Origin: Saxidomus purpurata
Taxonomy: Eukaryota > Mollusca > Bivalvia > Venerida > Veneridae
NCBI GenBank assembly: GCA_022818135.1
Contig: JAFMSR010000007.1
Location: 4,046,222 to 4,110,221, forward strand
Length of the DNA: 64,000 bases
Direction of reading: 5' to 3'
Below, in pieces: positions 37,108 to 51,224 of the stretch (its first letter is position 1; each line of letters opens with the position of its first letter). A program made the translations under genes and the position numbers. The notes under the pieces were generated by a model. That model ran no database searches. It was not told the DNA's origin and worked only from the letters and a program-made list of their open reading frames with translations.

Positions 37108-37319
37108 TTACAGTCTAAAACAACGTTTTCTGATTTTCAAAGTTATTTTCAAAACATATGAAAGCCAGTTTGATCACTTGAGAACTGTTCGCTTTTTGTA
37201 CGTACCTAAATCTTGAATAATACTGCTCGCGTAAGTTACAGTCTAAAACAACGTTTCTGATTTTCAAAAGTTATTTTCAAAACATATGAAAGCCAGTTTG
37301 ATCACTTGAGAACTCGACA

Positions 37320-40300
37320 AAACGGAACTAATTTAGCAAGATAAAGTAGTTTTGTATTCAATCTATCTAACAAAATGTCTTTCCCTTCTCTTGTTAGCGG
37401 ATTATAGAAATGTTTTATTGACAAAAAATCTATCAAAGCTGCTTGCTAATATATTATGTCTGTTAAAGCATTCCCTTTATCAGCTTTTTGATAGATGAAT
37501 AGGAGCATTATGTAATCAGCACATCAAGGGAAAGATACACAATCCGGGCTAATTATCCAATAATTATAAATAATTAATTAGTTAATAATTATAAATGTTA
37601 TATAGTCGCCACTGGTATGTGACACCGGAAGGAATTGTTTATAATATTTCAAATTACTGTAACCATTCAATACGTTATTGATATTGATTGTTGTTGTTAT
37701 ATTCGTTGTATCAATACAATTACCTCCTACGGTATAAATATGATACTACGTCAGAAAGTTGTAATTATGTACTCTTCCTATTCATGAGTCTTTGACGCAT
37801 ATACTTAGAGCAAAGCAGAAATTCTGTAATAATCTAATAATAATGATTATAGAGTTAGCCACTTCGTCGGAAATATCGTTAAATATATATATTAAAGTAT
37901 TGCAGCAGTTTATACAGTATGATTTTTTACAATCTTTGAAAACACAGGCAACTGAGCGTACGGCGTGATCTAAATAATCAAATCCAGAAATGTAGTTTTC
38001 ATTTCGTATTCACTATAAAAAGGGAATGTGAAACCCCCAAATGTAATGGTAATGGAGCGATATAAAGCATTAGAGGGGTTTTGCAAAATAACATAATGAG
38101 TTTTTCCAACAAATTAAGTATGCTTTGTACCACTTGTTCAATTTCCTATTAAAAATCTGTGCACTTTCGTTCGAATATTATATTTCTATTTGATGCAAAG
38201 TGGCGGAATGAATAATTTACGAAGGTCTTTTGAAGGTAAACATTGCATGTTCAGTCATTTATCGTTGTAAAATCTTGAATCTTGTTTAAGATATGTAGAG
38301 TTGTAACTTTAATAGCACTTTGTATGTAACTGCTGTGAAAATTTAATACGGTACCAAGAGTTATTCAATATTTTCCAATGGCGTAAAACCAATTTATGCA
38401 TAATTGAAAAAAAATGCTTTGAAAAAGTATAGCTTTCAATCCATTCCCCTAAGCTACAAAAGAGGTATGTAAACATTATCTCCGTTCATTTTAACATCTT
38501 TCTAGTTCTGTTCTCCGATCAATTGTAGGGGGGTTTAATATAAGTTGTTTTGAAAATTTGATTTCTTGTTTAAAACTTTAGTCAAGATTAGTTGTTGAGC
38601 AGTCAGTGTCATTTAAAGTTTGCATTTTTTCAGTTCAAGATGTGTCTTTTATACTTTATTTTGTGCAGCAAACTGTGTCCATTCTAGCTTAAAACAAGAT
38701 CAAGGTCGAAGTTCAATGTCAGTTATCGGAATTGATTTTTTCTTGGTTTTATATTTCTAGATCACAATGAAGAAATGCTAGTACCTGCGACTGATTATAA
38801 ATCAAAATTGTCTTCTTTTCAAGAAAACAAAATTCAAAATCACAAAGTCTGGCTTATAAGGTGATAAGATGTACATGTGCCTATAGGTGGTTGTTTGTTG
38901 TATTTACCTTGGAAATCTTTGTGTGTCCCATTTATTGAAATCACTTTTAACGAGGAAGGATTTCGTTTTGTCTGAAACACACTAATCATAGTAATGATGT
39001 ACACTTGTGCATGGACCTAGTGATCTTTACATGCCCAGATAATATAAATAAGCCATTTAAGCACATGTAAGAAATGATGCATGTGTTTTTTTTCTTTTTT
39101 AGCTGATTATTAATGTATGACATTTGTTCTATAAGAAACCCATCGCTCATTCCTAAGTATTGCCTAAGTGTCAAAGTGACCCCAGCAATCTGTTTCCCTA
39201 CTGACTTTTTATCTGTCCACCCTTGCCTTATGTACATTTCATATCGAAAAATGAAATAAAAATAGAATCTACTTCAGAAGGAAAAATATTTGTCAGTTTG
39301 TGTCATCTAAAAATATTATCGATAACAGTGCCCCGATCATGTTGAAAATTCTTTGAACATCAAGTTTATTTCAATACATTTTATCATAATGTTAATTTAC
39401 AGCTTTCCCAGTTGTCTGATCCCATCTCACAAACAAACAGTAATTTTGCATGCGTAAAGCCTTTGTTTACTCTAGAAATAATGTTCTATGAAAAAAGTTA
39501 ATTCTGTTTTTGCATTGATGTTTAGTTTAGAAATACTTCATGGATATGCCCAAACGCTGGTTAATCCGGGATCATAACATTTTGACAACTGGTGGATATA
39601 TTCGTTGACAGATGAAGTAAATGTTTAAAAATTTCAAAATGGCCTCGAAAACTAAAAACAATTGATTATACAGGTCCGGTCTGAAATTTAACGGAAAATA
39701 TCAACTGCAGATCATTCCCAAATGGATCGATTTCGTATGAAATACATTTAACGTTGTTGAATAACTTTAAAACCGGAAATGCATTTTAATTGAATGCATT
39801 TAGTCAAACTTGTTTGATTGAAAGATGAAAGGCGACGATGTTTGTCACAATGACACATAACATGTGTTTGCCGTTTATAATATTTTTTATACAACATTAA
39901 GTTATCATCTTCATTATTTTTATACTATATAAGATTGAGTAAGATGATGCCTACAATAAACCTTTATTCATTTGATTAATGACTTCAGTTAACACACAAA
40001 CATGTTAAGCATCAGTCTTTTCAATTTTCTCCTGCTCGAAAACCTGCATCTATATTTTTAAACTGCTTTTGAAACAGATTCATGCTATTTAATGTATATC
40101 AAGTATCTTGTAATGATAACTTAGATGATCGCTAAAGGTGTATGGTGATCCTTTGCATCTCTGCTTTAACTGCGTTTTAAACTCTGACAAATGCTAATCC
40201 TGCAATTCAGAAGTTATTTACTTCAAAGGAAAAGGAATGTTTATATTGTTGTTCTGATCTAAGCCAGAGCATGCTGCAAAGCATGCAAGGGCACAGTGCA

Positions 40301-41780
40301 AGAATAAAATCTCGTTACAGACTTAGAGGGGATTTATAAATTGTTTATCCTAACTACATTGTTTGAGGGTTTTTTGGGGGATCAATTTTCATCAGCCCTT
40401 ACCTCCCTAATTTCTATTATTAAAAGAATGATTTTTAGGAAACCAATGCTAAGGCTGTGATCCAAGGATTTATATAGACCTTGGTTAAATACTCTTTGTT
40501 CAAGAACATAGTAAAAGGAAATTAGCAAGAAAACAATTACGAAAACTTTGTTTTCGATCATAAAAATATATGTTAAGATGTATAAAAAACTGAGGGATAT
40601 ATTTTCATTTGACAGTTCACTATTAATCAGTACGTGATATATCTATAAGACAGAATAATGATTTTAATGCAAACAAGAAATTATGTGAAAAAAGACAGCC
40701 ATGAGTTTGGAATTTTCTTTTTTTCTCTTTTTTTGGGTAGAGGGTGTTGACGGCTGTTGGAAACTCACGACTTTCTCATCCTAAGCGTATAATTGTACTT
40801 AGTTTCATCAATAAATTTGTAATTGCTGAATTTAAATTATATACAAAAATAGTAAACCGCTGGAATACAAATGGACAATTATTATATCGTTTAATAATAA
40901 CGCCTCACTCCATATCAGTAAAGAACAAAATTTAAATAATAATTATGTTTTTACTGGTTTTGCATCTACGTGTACTAAACAAAAAACATGGCAATATCAA
41001 CGTACTAACTTTGAATTAGACGCTTAAAACAAAGATTTTAATAATCCCATTTTTATATGTACACAAGTTAAGTGGAATTAGTTCATTCGTTAGTGAATAA
41101 CACAGATCTGGTCATAAAATGGACAATACAAAAAATAGATTCTTAGAAAATGGCAACAATGTCAAACATTTTGAGTTGTCTAAACAGAAGAACAGTATAA
41201 TGGAACTGACGACTGATGCATTTATACAGTTACAAACATACAATATAATCAAATACGTCTGAACAGATAAAGACCTCTTCCGATAGATACTGATAAAGCA
41301 CGTGTATAATGATTGTGTCTAATCTGCCTAATCACGAATGATTTGATCATTACAATCAATAAAAACTTGGAATACAGTATTATTGATGGAGTTAATGTCT
41401 TCTAGCACGAATATATGCATATTGATACGGGTAATGAGATAAGAGAAAGAAAACTAAACCGGTTTTACTCTAAAGAGCTTACAACAAACAACAACCGTAA
41501 CCTTTTATGCAGTATTTATTTATCTTTTACGATTTGAACTTACCGCATGTCTGACATATTTTAAAACAAATTCCAGAAATGTTAACTATCAAGCATGATT
41601 ACATTTAACTTTGCAAATCCATTTCGGAGGAAACTTGTGTCTTTACTACTATTGACCGATATTCATGAACCGTTAAAGAGTATTCACATTGGTGAAACGT
41701 GTCCGTTTTCTGTAAAAATATGGTTCTCCATAAGTAACTAAGTAACATAGGTGTATCTTCCATTGTGCAAACACGGTCTT
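37320..41780. other. No gene seen
   Basis: Long AT-rich stretch. Only minor low-complexity spots were noticed: an AATTATAAATAATTAATTAG region near 37560 with inverted A/T runs, and a T-rich run near 39082. Frames stay at or below 83 codons with no known motif. Confidence 0.4.
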
Positions 41781-41804
41781 ATTCTGCTTTAACATTTATT
41801 GATT

Positions 41805-41958
41805 CGGTCCCCTATTACAACACTACACAGAGCTGCAGTGCCCTTCGGGTGATGCCTTAAATATGTTTCATGAACTGAAGGCAACCTATATACGACAATT
41901 AAAACAGACCCGCTTTCAGACGCTTTTATTGAAGGAAAATAACAACAGTTAAGCACAA
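41805..41958 (+). pseudogene. Coding-like fragment of unknown origin (weak)
   Basis: A GC-richer island in an AT-rich region. The plus frame reads about 49 codons between stops with ordinary protein composition (…CPSGDALNMFHELKATYIRQ…). The minus strand also has a 76-codon frame over the same DNA. There is no start, splice pair or family match I can recognise. It could be an exon relic, part of a dispersed repeat, or chance. Confidence 0.15.
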
Positions 41959-42081
41959 TTGTAAAATCTTTGTCTGATGAACAATTATTCACAGTATAAA
42001 GTCTACACAATAAAAACATAAAATGAAACTAAAATTCTCAAAAAAGTGTACCCCTTATAAATAATATGGTATTTTCTCAGA

Positions 42082-42111
42082 TTTTGGCGGCCATTTTGGC
42101 GGCCATCTTGG
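42082..42111 (+). promoter_or_regulatory. Two tandem TGGCGGCCAT motifs
   Basis: TGGCGGCCAT occurs at 42085-42094 and 42097-42106, 12 bp apart. The second reads AAGATGGCCGCC on the minus strand, near the YY1-type consensus AANATGGCGGC. There is no transcript evidence, and the motif could belong to a dispersed repeat. Confidence 0.25.
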
Positions 42112-42114
42112 ATT

Positions 42115-45100
42115 CTGTGCGTTTGTGAAAGAGGATTTTTGTAAGAAATCGGTTTTCATAAACTTTAGACAAATAGCTATCATAGTAGACTATTTATACA
42201 TTTGGACAAGAATTGTAAATAAATGGGGTCTATCTCTTGGACTAAATGTCTTAGTGACCCCTTTTTTATAGTGACTCGCTGTCTTATTTGGCTTTATTGA
42301 TTTTATCTCAATGTATTTTCCAATATGCCAGGACTGTATATAAGGACTGTATGTTTGATGTATCTAGTGACCATGCAATGTGGCTCCAAATACAAATTGT
42401 CATTTTGGGTCGATTATTTACAATAATGATCATTCTAAGCTGTAGATTTTTATTTTTGAGCAGATAAAGATTTGAAGTTCGCAAATTTACTAATGGCATC
42501 CCAAAATAAAACAAGTGGAAATACTACTTATGGTAACAGTACAGGTGAAAGCAGTTTACATCTTAATTCCAGCTTACTAGCAAGGTATGCCATTGGTAAA
42601 AGCAGGGAAACCCGAAATAGAAGTAGTAACATAGGTCTCTGATTAGTGCATGTAAGGTCCTAAATTTAGTAAAATAATGTTTAAAATGTTTGCACATGCA
42701 TATAGAAATAAAGAAATAATATTTTTATTCCTTAATTACAGAAGGTCCTATACGCAAATTATCATGATTTATAGTCTGTGTGTAGTGACTCCCTGTGTAT
42801 CGAGACTTTTATTATCCCTCTTGGAAAATATTTGTGGACAATGTTTACATTCAGCTTTGTGTTAAAATGCTTAGGGTAAATATAATTAAAAAGATGTTTA
42901 AAAGTATAAACATTAAATATCATCTCCGTCTTATGTAACTAATTTTGCCTGAATCAGGACATAAAGGAGTAAAAAGGAGTTTACTCTCGTATTTTGCTGT
43001 CATTTATGGTTCATTAAAAGCGACATGACCATTTAAAAAAAGTTAGTAATTTAGCAAGTAATGATGTTACGTAGAACGCAACATTGAAATTCATTACATA
43101 ATACATTATAACAAGAACTTGGAGCCTTCACCATTTGCTTTTTTTGAAGGATTATGTTCACTTTTAAACTATATATAATTTCATTGCGTTGAGGCGTTGA
43201 AGTTGAACTGCGTATTACATGAAAAGCAAGGATCATATGACAGTGCTGAATTGCTGATTGAAAGTAGTCCACTGACACCTTGGGACTGGTATATAAACAA
43301 CAGAGCAATATTGCTTTTATTTTTTAATCAAACCTGACTTTCGAATGCTGTCCATTAATTCCATTAAACGTTTGACTATAACAGCAGAAATATTAGCAAA
43401 TATTTAATATTAAACATAATGGTATTACAGTATGTGTAACATTTAGAATTACTGCATTTTAACTCTCCAAGGCGTTTATAATCCCAGGTCTGTCAACAAA
43501 AAATCATTCATTTTACACATGTCATGGCTGTTTCATTTTCAAAAAGGAAATTATAGTATTACAAATTGCAAAAAAGGACGAAATATTTATCAAATGAAAT
43601 AAATGATTTAGGTATCAACTTTTTACGGTTGCCTTAATTTGTAATGACATCTGTTTACAGTTGCAAACCCAATAGGAAGCATATTCTTTGTTGAATTGTG
43701 TTGTATTTAAAAAAAGTCACATTATTTTAAGTATCGAATTATTGCAATTTGCAAAAATGCATAGAAAATGTTGGCGTTCTTAGTTTAACACGTTATAGGG
43801 TTATATTAGGATTTTCAAGCGTCTGTAACGCTTTATAATTTGGTAGCGTACAATTTAAAATATACAAATATATATTACAGTGATCATCCTTGAACATTTT
43901 TATTTGACTTTTCGTTCTAAAATATTTCATTTTCAAGAGCCTTCAGAATTTCATTTTTTTTTCATCAAAATCTGATAGCTAGTAGCTGTAACCCCTCTCA
44001 AAAGAATATGAATTGTAACATTATGACACACCCAGAAGATGGCTACAATACAGTCCCATTACATTTATACAGTACAATCTTATACTATTACAGTCAATGT
44101 TTCTGACAATCTTAGGCCTATGTAGATGATTTGTTTTCCATTGTAAAATGGGATATTTGATATAGAGGTATCCACCACAATGTTCGTCTTATGATATGTG
44201 TGCAACAATGTGCAATAGTTCGCCATTCAGACGATGTATGCGAAAACCATTGTAATTTGCGGGCACAATTCAATCATCTTGCACGGCAAAGCTGTTTTAT
44301 TTGGTAATAAACATGGATATTACTTTTCCAATTCCGTGATTTTTCCTTCTTTTATCATATTTTCTTCACCGTCGTTTGCGGAGAGAAATTATAAAAGATG
44401 AGATTTTATATCAATCGGGGCCAATGATAAATTTGGTTTTTGTACAAAGTCGATATATTAGATGCACTTATACCAATGCGCCTTACATTGACAACGGGTC
44501 TGAAATAAATGATGTTTTGAGCCGCTAAAATTTGTGCCAAGAACATTCGGCAACCACCTAAAACTTATATTAAAATGCGTATCAGTTTTCTTTAAAATAA
44601 TTCAACGACCAATAAAAACAGTTCAGTGGCTGTTCGCTGTTCAATCATCATAATTTGATAGTTTCTTTCTTCCACCTGTGTTTAGATCAATCGATGTTCC
44701 GTGCAAAAGGTAGAGGTTGATGTTTTATATGCTAGATTTACATGACCACTTAAAATGTTAATGAAACCCTTCTAAAATGAATAGTATTTCAATACTTAAT
44801 CTGGCAGACAAATCATTAATTACTTTAATCACTAATATTTGAGTATGCTGAGTATGTTTTGAACGAAATAAAATGCTGCATTGTAATACTATAAAAATAT
44901 GAAAATATCGCGTTTGTATTCCTTAAATTACATTACAATTACATAATGGTCGTGTAAACAATGGGAGTGACAAAGTCTACACGCTCAAAGAGACATATCA
45001 CCGGTGAAGGCAGTGCATAGCCTGTTTTGGCTGCAAATGCACCCATTCAACTGATGTTCAAGTAAAAAGTGAACAACACCAATATCGGAAATATCGATTT

Positions 45101-47750
45101 AGTTATTACATTGAAGGTTTATATAAACAATATTTTGCTTGTCCAATAAACTGTAATTGCTATTGAAAGTACATTGGAGGGTACTTAATGAACCAAATTG
45201 GCCACAAATTAGCAAGTGCTTGGCGTGAGTACTTGTTGACATTTAGTGTTGCATCTATTGTATATTCAGCGAGTTTTGTTTGAAATTGCTCATTTAGAAG
45301 CAAACAAGCTAAGTTTTGTAGAAATCAAATTTTCTGAGATAAAACAAAAGCCAACTTAATATAACTCCGCAAATTATACTACGCCACAAATCTGCTTTTA
45401 TTCATTTTTGTTTATAATTGTTTCTCATATAATTAAGAGAACATGCAGTCAACGGAACATTTAACCCTTTATATAATTGTTTTCCTAATTCGATTCATTT
45501 CTTATCACAGTTCGTTTACTTTCTTTTTCTGTTGGTTTAATTAAATACTTCCAAAAAAATGATATAAGGTCATGACTCTTTACATGTTCATCTTTACATA
45601 TGTTCAAAATCCGTTAGAAGTTGCCGAGCTTCGTTTCGAAGTTTAATAATTTATTTGTGCATTTGAAAATCTAGTGACGCAGTAAATTCATGAAGCATAT
45701 TCATAACGCCAAAACTTAAATAAAGTACAAACACTTCAAATTGTAGACTGTAAAAGTTGATCACGTGGTAAAATACAACAGCTTTCACGTCCTCTTGTAC
45801 AGCTCTGAGAAGAATTGTCTAGAAATTCTCAACACTGTGGTAACACCATTGTCATATTTTGATTTTCGTTGTGTTGCTCCTGTTCAATTTTTTTAAGAAC
45901 ACTGTAAAACCAAAACCGTTAAAAGGCAGTATGTGCTTATATATTGGCGAAAATCTTAATTTGATATACGTTTTGTTTAATCCAAATAAACCATACAATA
46001 AGAACAAAAAAGAACTAGGATTAAGATCAATAACTCTTTATAGCATCCGGCAACATAAATATTCAGTTTGTACAATGTTTTTATCATAAAGTTATGTCGA
46101 CATTCTACACAATGAAACGTTAAAAATAAGAAATAATAAATGGTTGAATGAAGCTTTGTTTGCTTAGAGTTTTTAATAAATGTTTAACTCAACGTTCTTC
46201 TCCAAATACTAGTGATCTTTACTAATCATTGTTTCCAGAGAAATGGAGATTCCGACACAATTATACATACATTCCTGAAAAGACATAAATTGTACTTGAA
46301 AAGATGAAAATATAACCTAACCATAAAACGATTACTTCTATACCGAAATTTATGGCGATGAAATCAATGTCTGAAACATGCAATTTCAGACCAGATTTAT
46401 CAGTCTGTAAGTGGTAAGCGGTGTTTTATGCACTTCCGAATCCAAGATCTCACACCATCGATGATTCATTACCATAAGTGAAATATTTCATTGTGATTGA
46501 GTTTTGACACAATACATTTCAATGAAATCCATCCATTCAATGATTTTACATACTTTTAAAATGAATCACACATCTTTCAATAGTGGACATTCTTATACAA
46601 TTCACTCCCTGAAATGTGTTAAGTTGTTAGGGTCAAATATCTAAATGCTTTATGAAACACCCAAGACAGTTTTGGACATACTTCGCTTTTTTAACTTTTA
46701 CTTTACACAAACGATTAAAAATCAGATTATGCCTAGGACAGTTTTGAAACTATTGCGGTCCTAACTTTGCATCTATTTCATATTTGACTTCATCGGCATT
46801 ACGTATGTTATATCAGGCTGCATTTGATACAAGACGATTTATTCTCATATTCATAACATGAGCGCTATTAAAGTCAACAGGTTGCTGTTAAACTGAACCA
46901 GGTAATATTTTGACCTCATAATTGAGATTTGTGTATAAGAGAAAACGGAGTACCTAAGGAAATTGGTCTATCGGAGGAAACTAGTATACAATTTCAAATA
47001 CCAGTAGGCTCTCCACATGCAATTCAGTACATGCTAATCTCGATGATTCGCGGCAAACTATCTTGACTAAGGAAACAGATTTATGCCAGTATTTATAAAT
47101 ATCATAAACAATTATAATCCCAGGACGCTGTTAAATATGGCGAGATTTTACGAGATTTGATTTTATTGGTGGATGGAAGTATACAATAGGCGCAGCTGAA
47201 CGTCTGGCAGCGTTTGGTGCAGATAAACGTTTTGATAAGCAAAGGATGTAGACATAAAGCAAACCTTTTATTACAAAAAGTGTGTTATTGGCTATTGCAT
47301 TTGACATGACGTCTCTTGGCACGTTCGTTTGCAACCACTAACTTATTTATCAAACTTTACTGGACATTAAAATGGTAAAATGTGTTCAGTATATTTTGTG
47401 ATGTGTTGCGTTTTCTGGATAATAATTTAGCGTTATGATGAGAATGTATTTTCCTCTATATTCAACTCAAACTTGTCAAAATGTGTGATTAATTTCTGTT
47501 CTGCAGCTGTAAGCAGATGTACTGAAATATGTGTCCTTGAATTATGTCAACTCACTTCTACATATTACATTGTTTTCTTTTTATCTGTCGCAAATCAGTA
47601 CCTGTTATTTTGGCATGTTTGCCATTAGTCAGAATACATGAAGTCAGTTGTCCAAATAGCCTAAAATTTATTATAAAATAGTTATAGATTTTGCATCATC
47701 AAAAACAGTACTTACGCCATAGGTAGCGCAGTCATGACATAAGTATCACA
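42115..47750. other. No gene seen
   Basis: AT-rich DNA without any repeat or coding pattern I can support. Frames up to 85 codons (43051-43308, minus) have no recognisable domain. Confidence 0.4.
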
Positions 47751-47760
47751 GGAATCAGAC

Positions 47761-47870
47761 GTGTACACAGGAAATTGTTATGATGCTGCGGTTCTATAAT
47801 TTGAATATAATATATTTCAACGCTTCCGTGTACATAGGAAATTGTTATGATTTTGCGGTACTATATTTTA
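47761..47870 (+). repeat. 67-bp tandem duplication
   Basis: GTGTACACAGGAAATTGTTA at 47761 recurs as GTGTACATAGGAAATTGTTA at 47828. Both are followed by TGAT, a short variable stretch and TGCGGT. Confidence 0.8.
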
Positions 47871-48268
47871 AGGCTTCATCTTGTGTGTATCTTTGTGGTG
47901 TTATGAAATGAAAGTTTGCGAGACCTACTGCATTCGTTGAGAACTTCGCTTTTGGCAAGCTCGTCGAATCAAATTTAGAAATAAGACGTAATTCGGAATG
48001 ATATATAGAACTTTCAGCGGATATATTTAAATTGAAATATCATGTGTCTTTCATCACAATGTATTCATAAAATTAAAACTACGTCTTGTAATTGCATCTT
48101 CGTGTTATTATGAGCTGGCAGTTTACCTGACCTACTGCATTCTTTGAGTATTTCACTGTTGGTAAAGCTCGGCAAATCAGACATAAAAATTCGGATTGAT
48201 ATATAGAACTTTCAGCGGATATTTAAAATTGAAATATCATGTGCCTTTTATCACAATGTATTCATGAA
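47871..48268 (+). repeat. About 200-bp tandem duplication
   Basis: Two units share ACCTACTGCATTC (47923 and 48130), then GATATATAGAACTTTCAGCG (48000 and 48198), then AAATTGAAATATCATGTG and ATCACAATGTATTCAT. The spacing of 198-207 bp reflects small gaps. No frame is kept. Confidence 0.85.
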
Positions 48269-48950
48269 ATTTGAAAAGACAGTGCGAAGACTGATTAAAT
48301 AACGTGTGATTATTTTAAGTGGAGTGTTGGGAAAATTAAGGTTGTCTACTTTTCATACTTATGGCAGTGTCATTTATATTTACAGCTATAGTTTTAAATA
48401 CTTTCTGAAGTATTTATAGTAAAATGTTTATTTAAAATACACAGTACGGTGAACCTTGGCGTAATTGACAAACAGCATCATTTCCCCCGAATTTCTATAA
48501 CGAAGCAAATGATACGACTGTACGAAATGTACGTCTAAGCTTTATTTTTTATCAAACCAATTGGTGAAAAAATCTATGTGAGAATCTGTCTTGTTTTTTC
48601 ATACCCTTTCCTAAAATGGTGATGGTGATAGACATTATTCACAAGTGCAGTGCAAGTTCTGTCTTCACTGGCTTATGTAAAACAGAAGCAAAGCAATATC
48701 ACTATACCATGAGGAACCTGGACAATTTCTGAAATCGTACAATTAAATCATCATAGCTAACTGTTACCGCAGAGACGTAATGAAGACAGTCTATGCAGAA
48801 TGGCAATTGAAAGTCGTGTTTTACAGGGTTTAGGGGATTTATACATGCGTCAGGAGAAATGTTTGTAATGTCAGGTTACTGGAAAATGTAGATCTGAAAC
48901 TCAGTTATTCATTTTAGTCTTATATAATACATGTTTTCACCAGAATGGCG
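48269..48950. other. No gene seen
   Basis: AT-rich spacer without recognised features. Confidence 0.4.
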
Positions 48951-48954
48951 CGTT

Positions 48955-49105
48955 TTCTCTTAACGTCTCGCAGATAGAAATACCGAACGGCTTCCCAACT
49001 ACCCGGGACAGGAGAATATCAATTAACTAAACTGAAGGGTGTCATGAATAATCGACCTTCACTGACGAGATTCGAACAAATAATGATTAGTAAACTATCA
49101 TATTT
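48955..49105 (-). mobile_element. tRNA-derived SINE, RUDI/V-SINE-like, decayed
   Basis: On the minus strand a B box TTGTTCGAATCTC (plus-strand 49069-49081) is followed by a body containing GGTCGATTATTCATGACACC, GGGTAGTTGGGAAGCCGTTC and TTTCTATCTGCG. Order and spacing resemble the body of bivalve V-type SINEs as I remember them. The A box is not clear. The assignment is from memory and approximate. Confidence 0.45.
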
Positions 49106-49320
49106 AAACATCTTTTTCAAGCTCATAGGTACTTCTACTAGTGGTTTATAATTACACCTATAATAATTATTGCAACCTGTATTCCGTTAATATTGGATAA
49201 TATTCAGTGTAATAAAAACCCTGTAACATCTCTTCAGACAAAGATGTACGTGTAGAAATGATATATACTATACACATAAGTATTTTATTCTAACTGATTT
49301 TAATGTAAGGTGGATATACG
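49106..49320. other. No gene seen
   Basis: Short AT-rich spacer. Confidence 0.4.
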
Positions 49321-49325
49321 GATTT

Positions 49326-49670
49326 GATTGTGGTATTTGTGAGGCTTCCATCTCTAAAAATGAATCTGAAAAGATCTTCTAAAATTGCCTATCAAAATAT
49401 TATAGAATTCCTAAACCTCATGAAGTGGTTATATTTGAAACTACGATATCTAGTTTTGATGCCTTATCTAGACCAAACACAGACCAAACACCACGTTATG
49501 TCTATGGTAGAAACACTTGAAACATTGGAAAACTGGCATATACTGGTCCAGTTCCCTAAACATTTGCACAGGTTCCTAATATAATATTTTGGATATCTTT
49601 TTAGGATATGCAGGATAAATAGACAGCATACGAGAGTCTTCACCGACCTGGCACACACTCCAGAATATTA
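49326..49670 (+). pseudogene. Possible decayed coding fragment (weak)
   Basis: One plus-strand frame stays protein-like over about 115 codons despite several in-frame stops, including a clean 45-codon stretch (…YYRIPKPHEVVIFETTISSF…). An offset frame (49324-49584) and a minus frame (49464-49658) cover the same DNA. No family is recognised and no splice sites stand out. It may be a gene or transposon relic, or chance. Confidence 0.2.
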
Positions 49671-51220
49671 ACGTAATCTGCCATAAGGCTTGGAAAAAGA
49701 ATTCGGTAAACTGTTTATCATGTTGTTAACATTGCACTGGCAAGTGAACTCGAATTAAGATAGATAATAGCAAGGTATTGATAACATTTGGTGTGTTACT
49801 TCGAAATTATGACTTTGTAAATCGTTTATATCCAATGGAAGCTTCTGGTGCAATAATTCTTGGAGCATTTACACATTCAGTAAAACTTTACTTCAATAGT
49901 ATTTAAAATGCATTTTAAATAATGGAGTATCGTAAAAAAGGAACATAATTATATAAATGCGAAAAGACATTCGAATCATCAAGGCTCAGATCAACGGCTA
50001 GAAATACGAGGTATATTGATATGGACTGTAGCTTTAAGTTTGTGTATCTGATAGGATTTTAATCATGTGCCTAACTTTTTAATATACTTAACAACTTTAT
50101 GCAATTGTTATTTGGAAAATTTAAAAAGCATCATGCTTTTTGCCATTCTTTGGTTTTATTCAACAAGTTCGTTATACAATTTAAGCACAATTTCATTTGT
50201 ATGCAAAAAGGGCCATTTTACTCACTGCTTTTCAATTTATGACTTCTGAAAACTGCGTTTTTAAAGTTGTTAATAATAGCTAAACGTTCATCCTTCCCCG
50301 TCTTTAAGACAGTTCTACTTTTTTTACCAGGAAACTTTCCTCCACTTTGCTCGTGGTAAAAATAATTGTCGTTGAGTTGTCACTAGTTTGAAAAGCAAAT
50401 CCATTCGCAAAACTGTAAGTTTTTTTGTAAAAAAAAAGTAATTATATACGCAAAAAATACGCAAATAAAACAGAAGGACGAGATACACTGTATGGGCAAA
50501 GGGGAAATACCAGTAAACATGTAGTTTTTTTGAAAAAAAAAGCTATTACTCGCCGAATGAAATATACATGTATTAGAATGAAAGAATAAATGATACTAGT
50601 TTTGCTCATAGATACGCTTAATTGATTTTCTCGTGAAGACTTTTTGAGAAAAACAGTATCAATTTTAGCATGAACGAGTGTAAATTCAAATGTTTTATAC
50701 TGTTGAATTCTTCAAACGGTATGCTTTGAGAAATGTCAGAACTTGTTGATTACTTAGTATAGCAGGTTTGTAAGCACATCACCGTAACCCTAAATCGGTG
50801 CAATGTGATATAATGTGATATAATGTGATATAATTAATGGATAAGGGTGGAAGTATTTTTATGACATTACATATTTCGGATACATTTCATGCAAATACAC
50901 GTGTTATTATGTATAACATAATAACGAATGTAATGAAGCTACGTGCAAAATGTAATTAAGTTAGGTGTTAAACTTGATGAACGACTTCTAGAATAGTTTC
51001 TTCAGCAGCAGCTATTCTTTAATTCACATGGCATGAAAGTTTCATTTTATTACTTGTTGAACACCCATAATGTATTTTAGCCAGATAGTGTTAGCAATAA
51101 TAAGAAACATTCAAGATGATTGTTCTGAATTATTGACTACATGTATCACATACTTTCTTATATTGTTCGCCTATCCTTGTGGGTAAATGTTCGAGGGCAA
51201 ACTTCACTTTCTTCGTATGT
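49671..51220. other. No gene seen; three 10-bp repeats
   Basis: AT-rich DNA. A short perfect tandem of AATGTGATAT (three units, 50802-50831) is the only repeat noticed. Confidence 0.45.
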
Positions 51221-51224
51221 GTTT

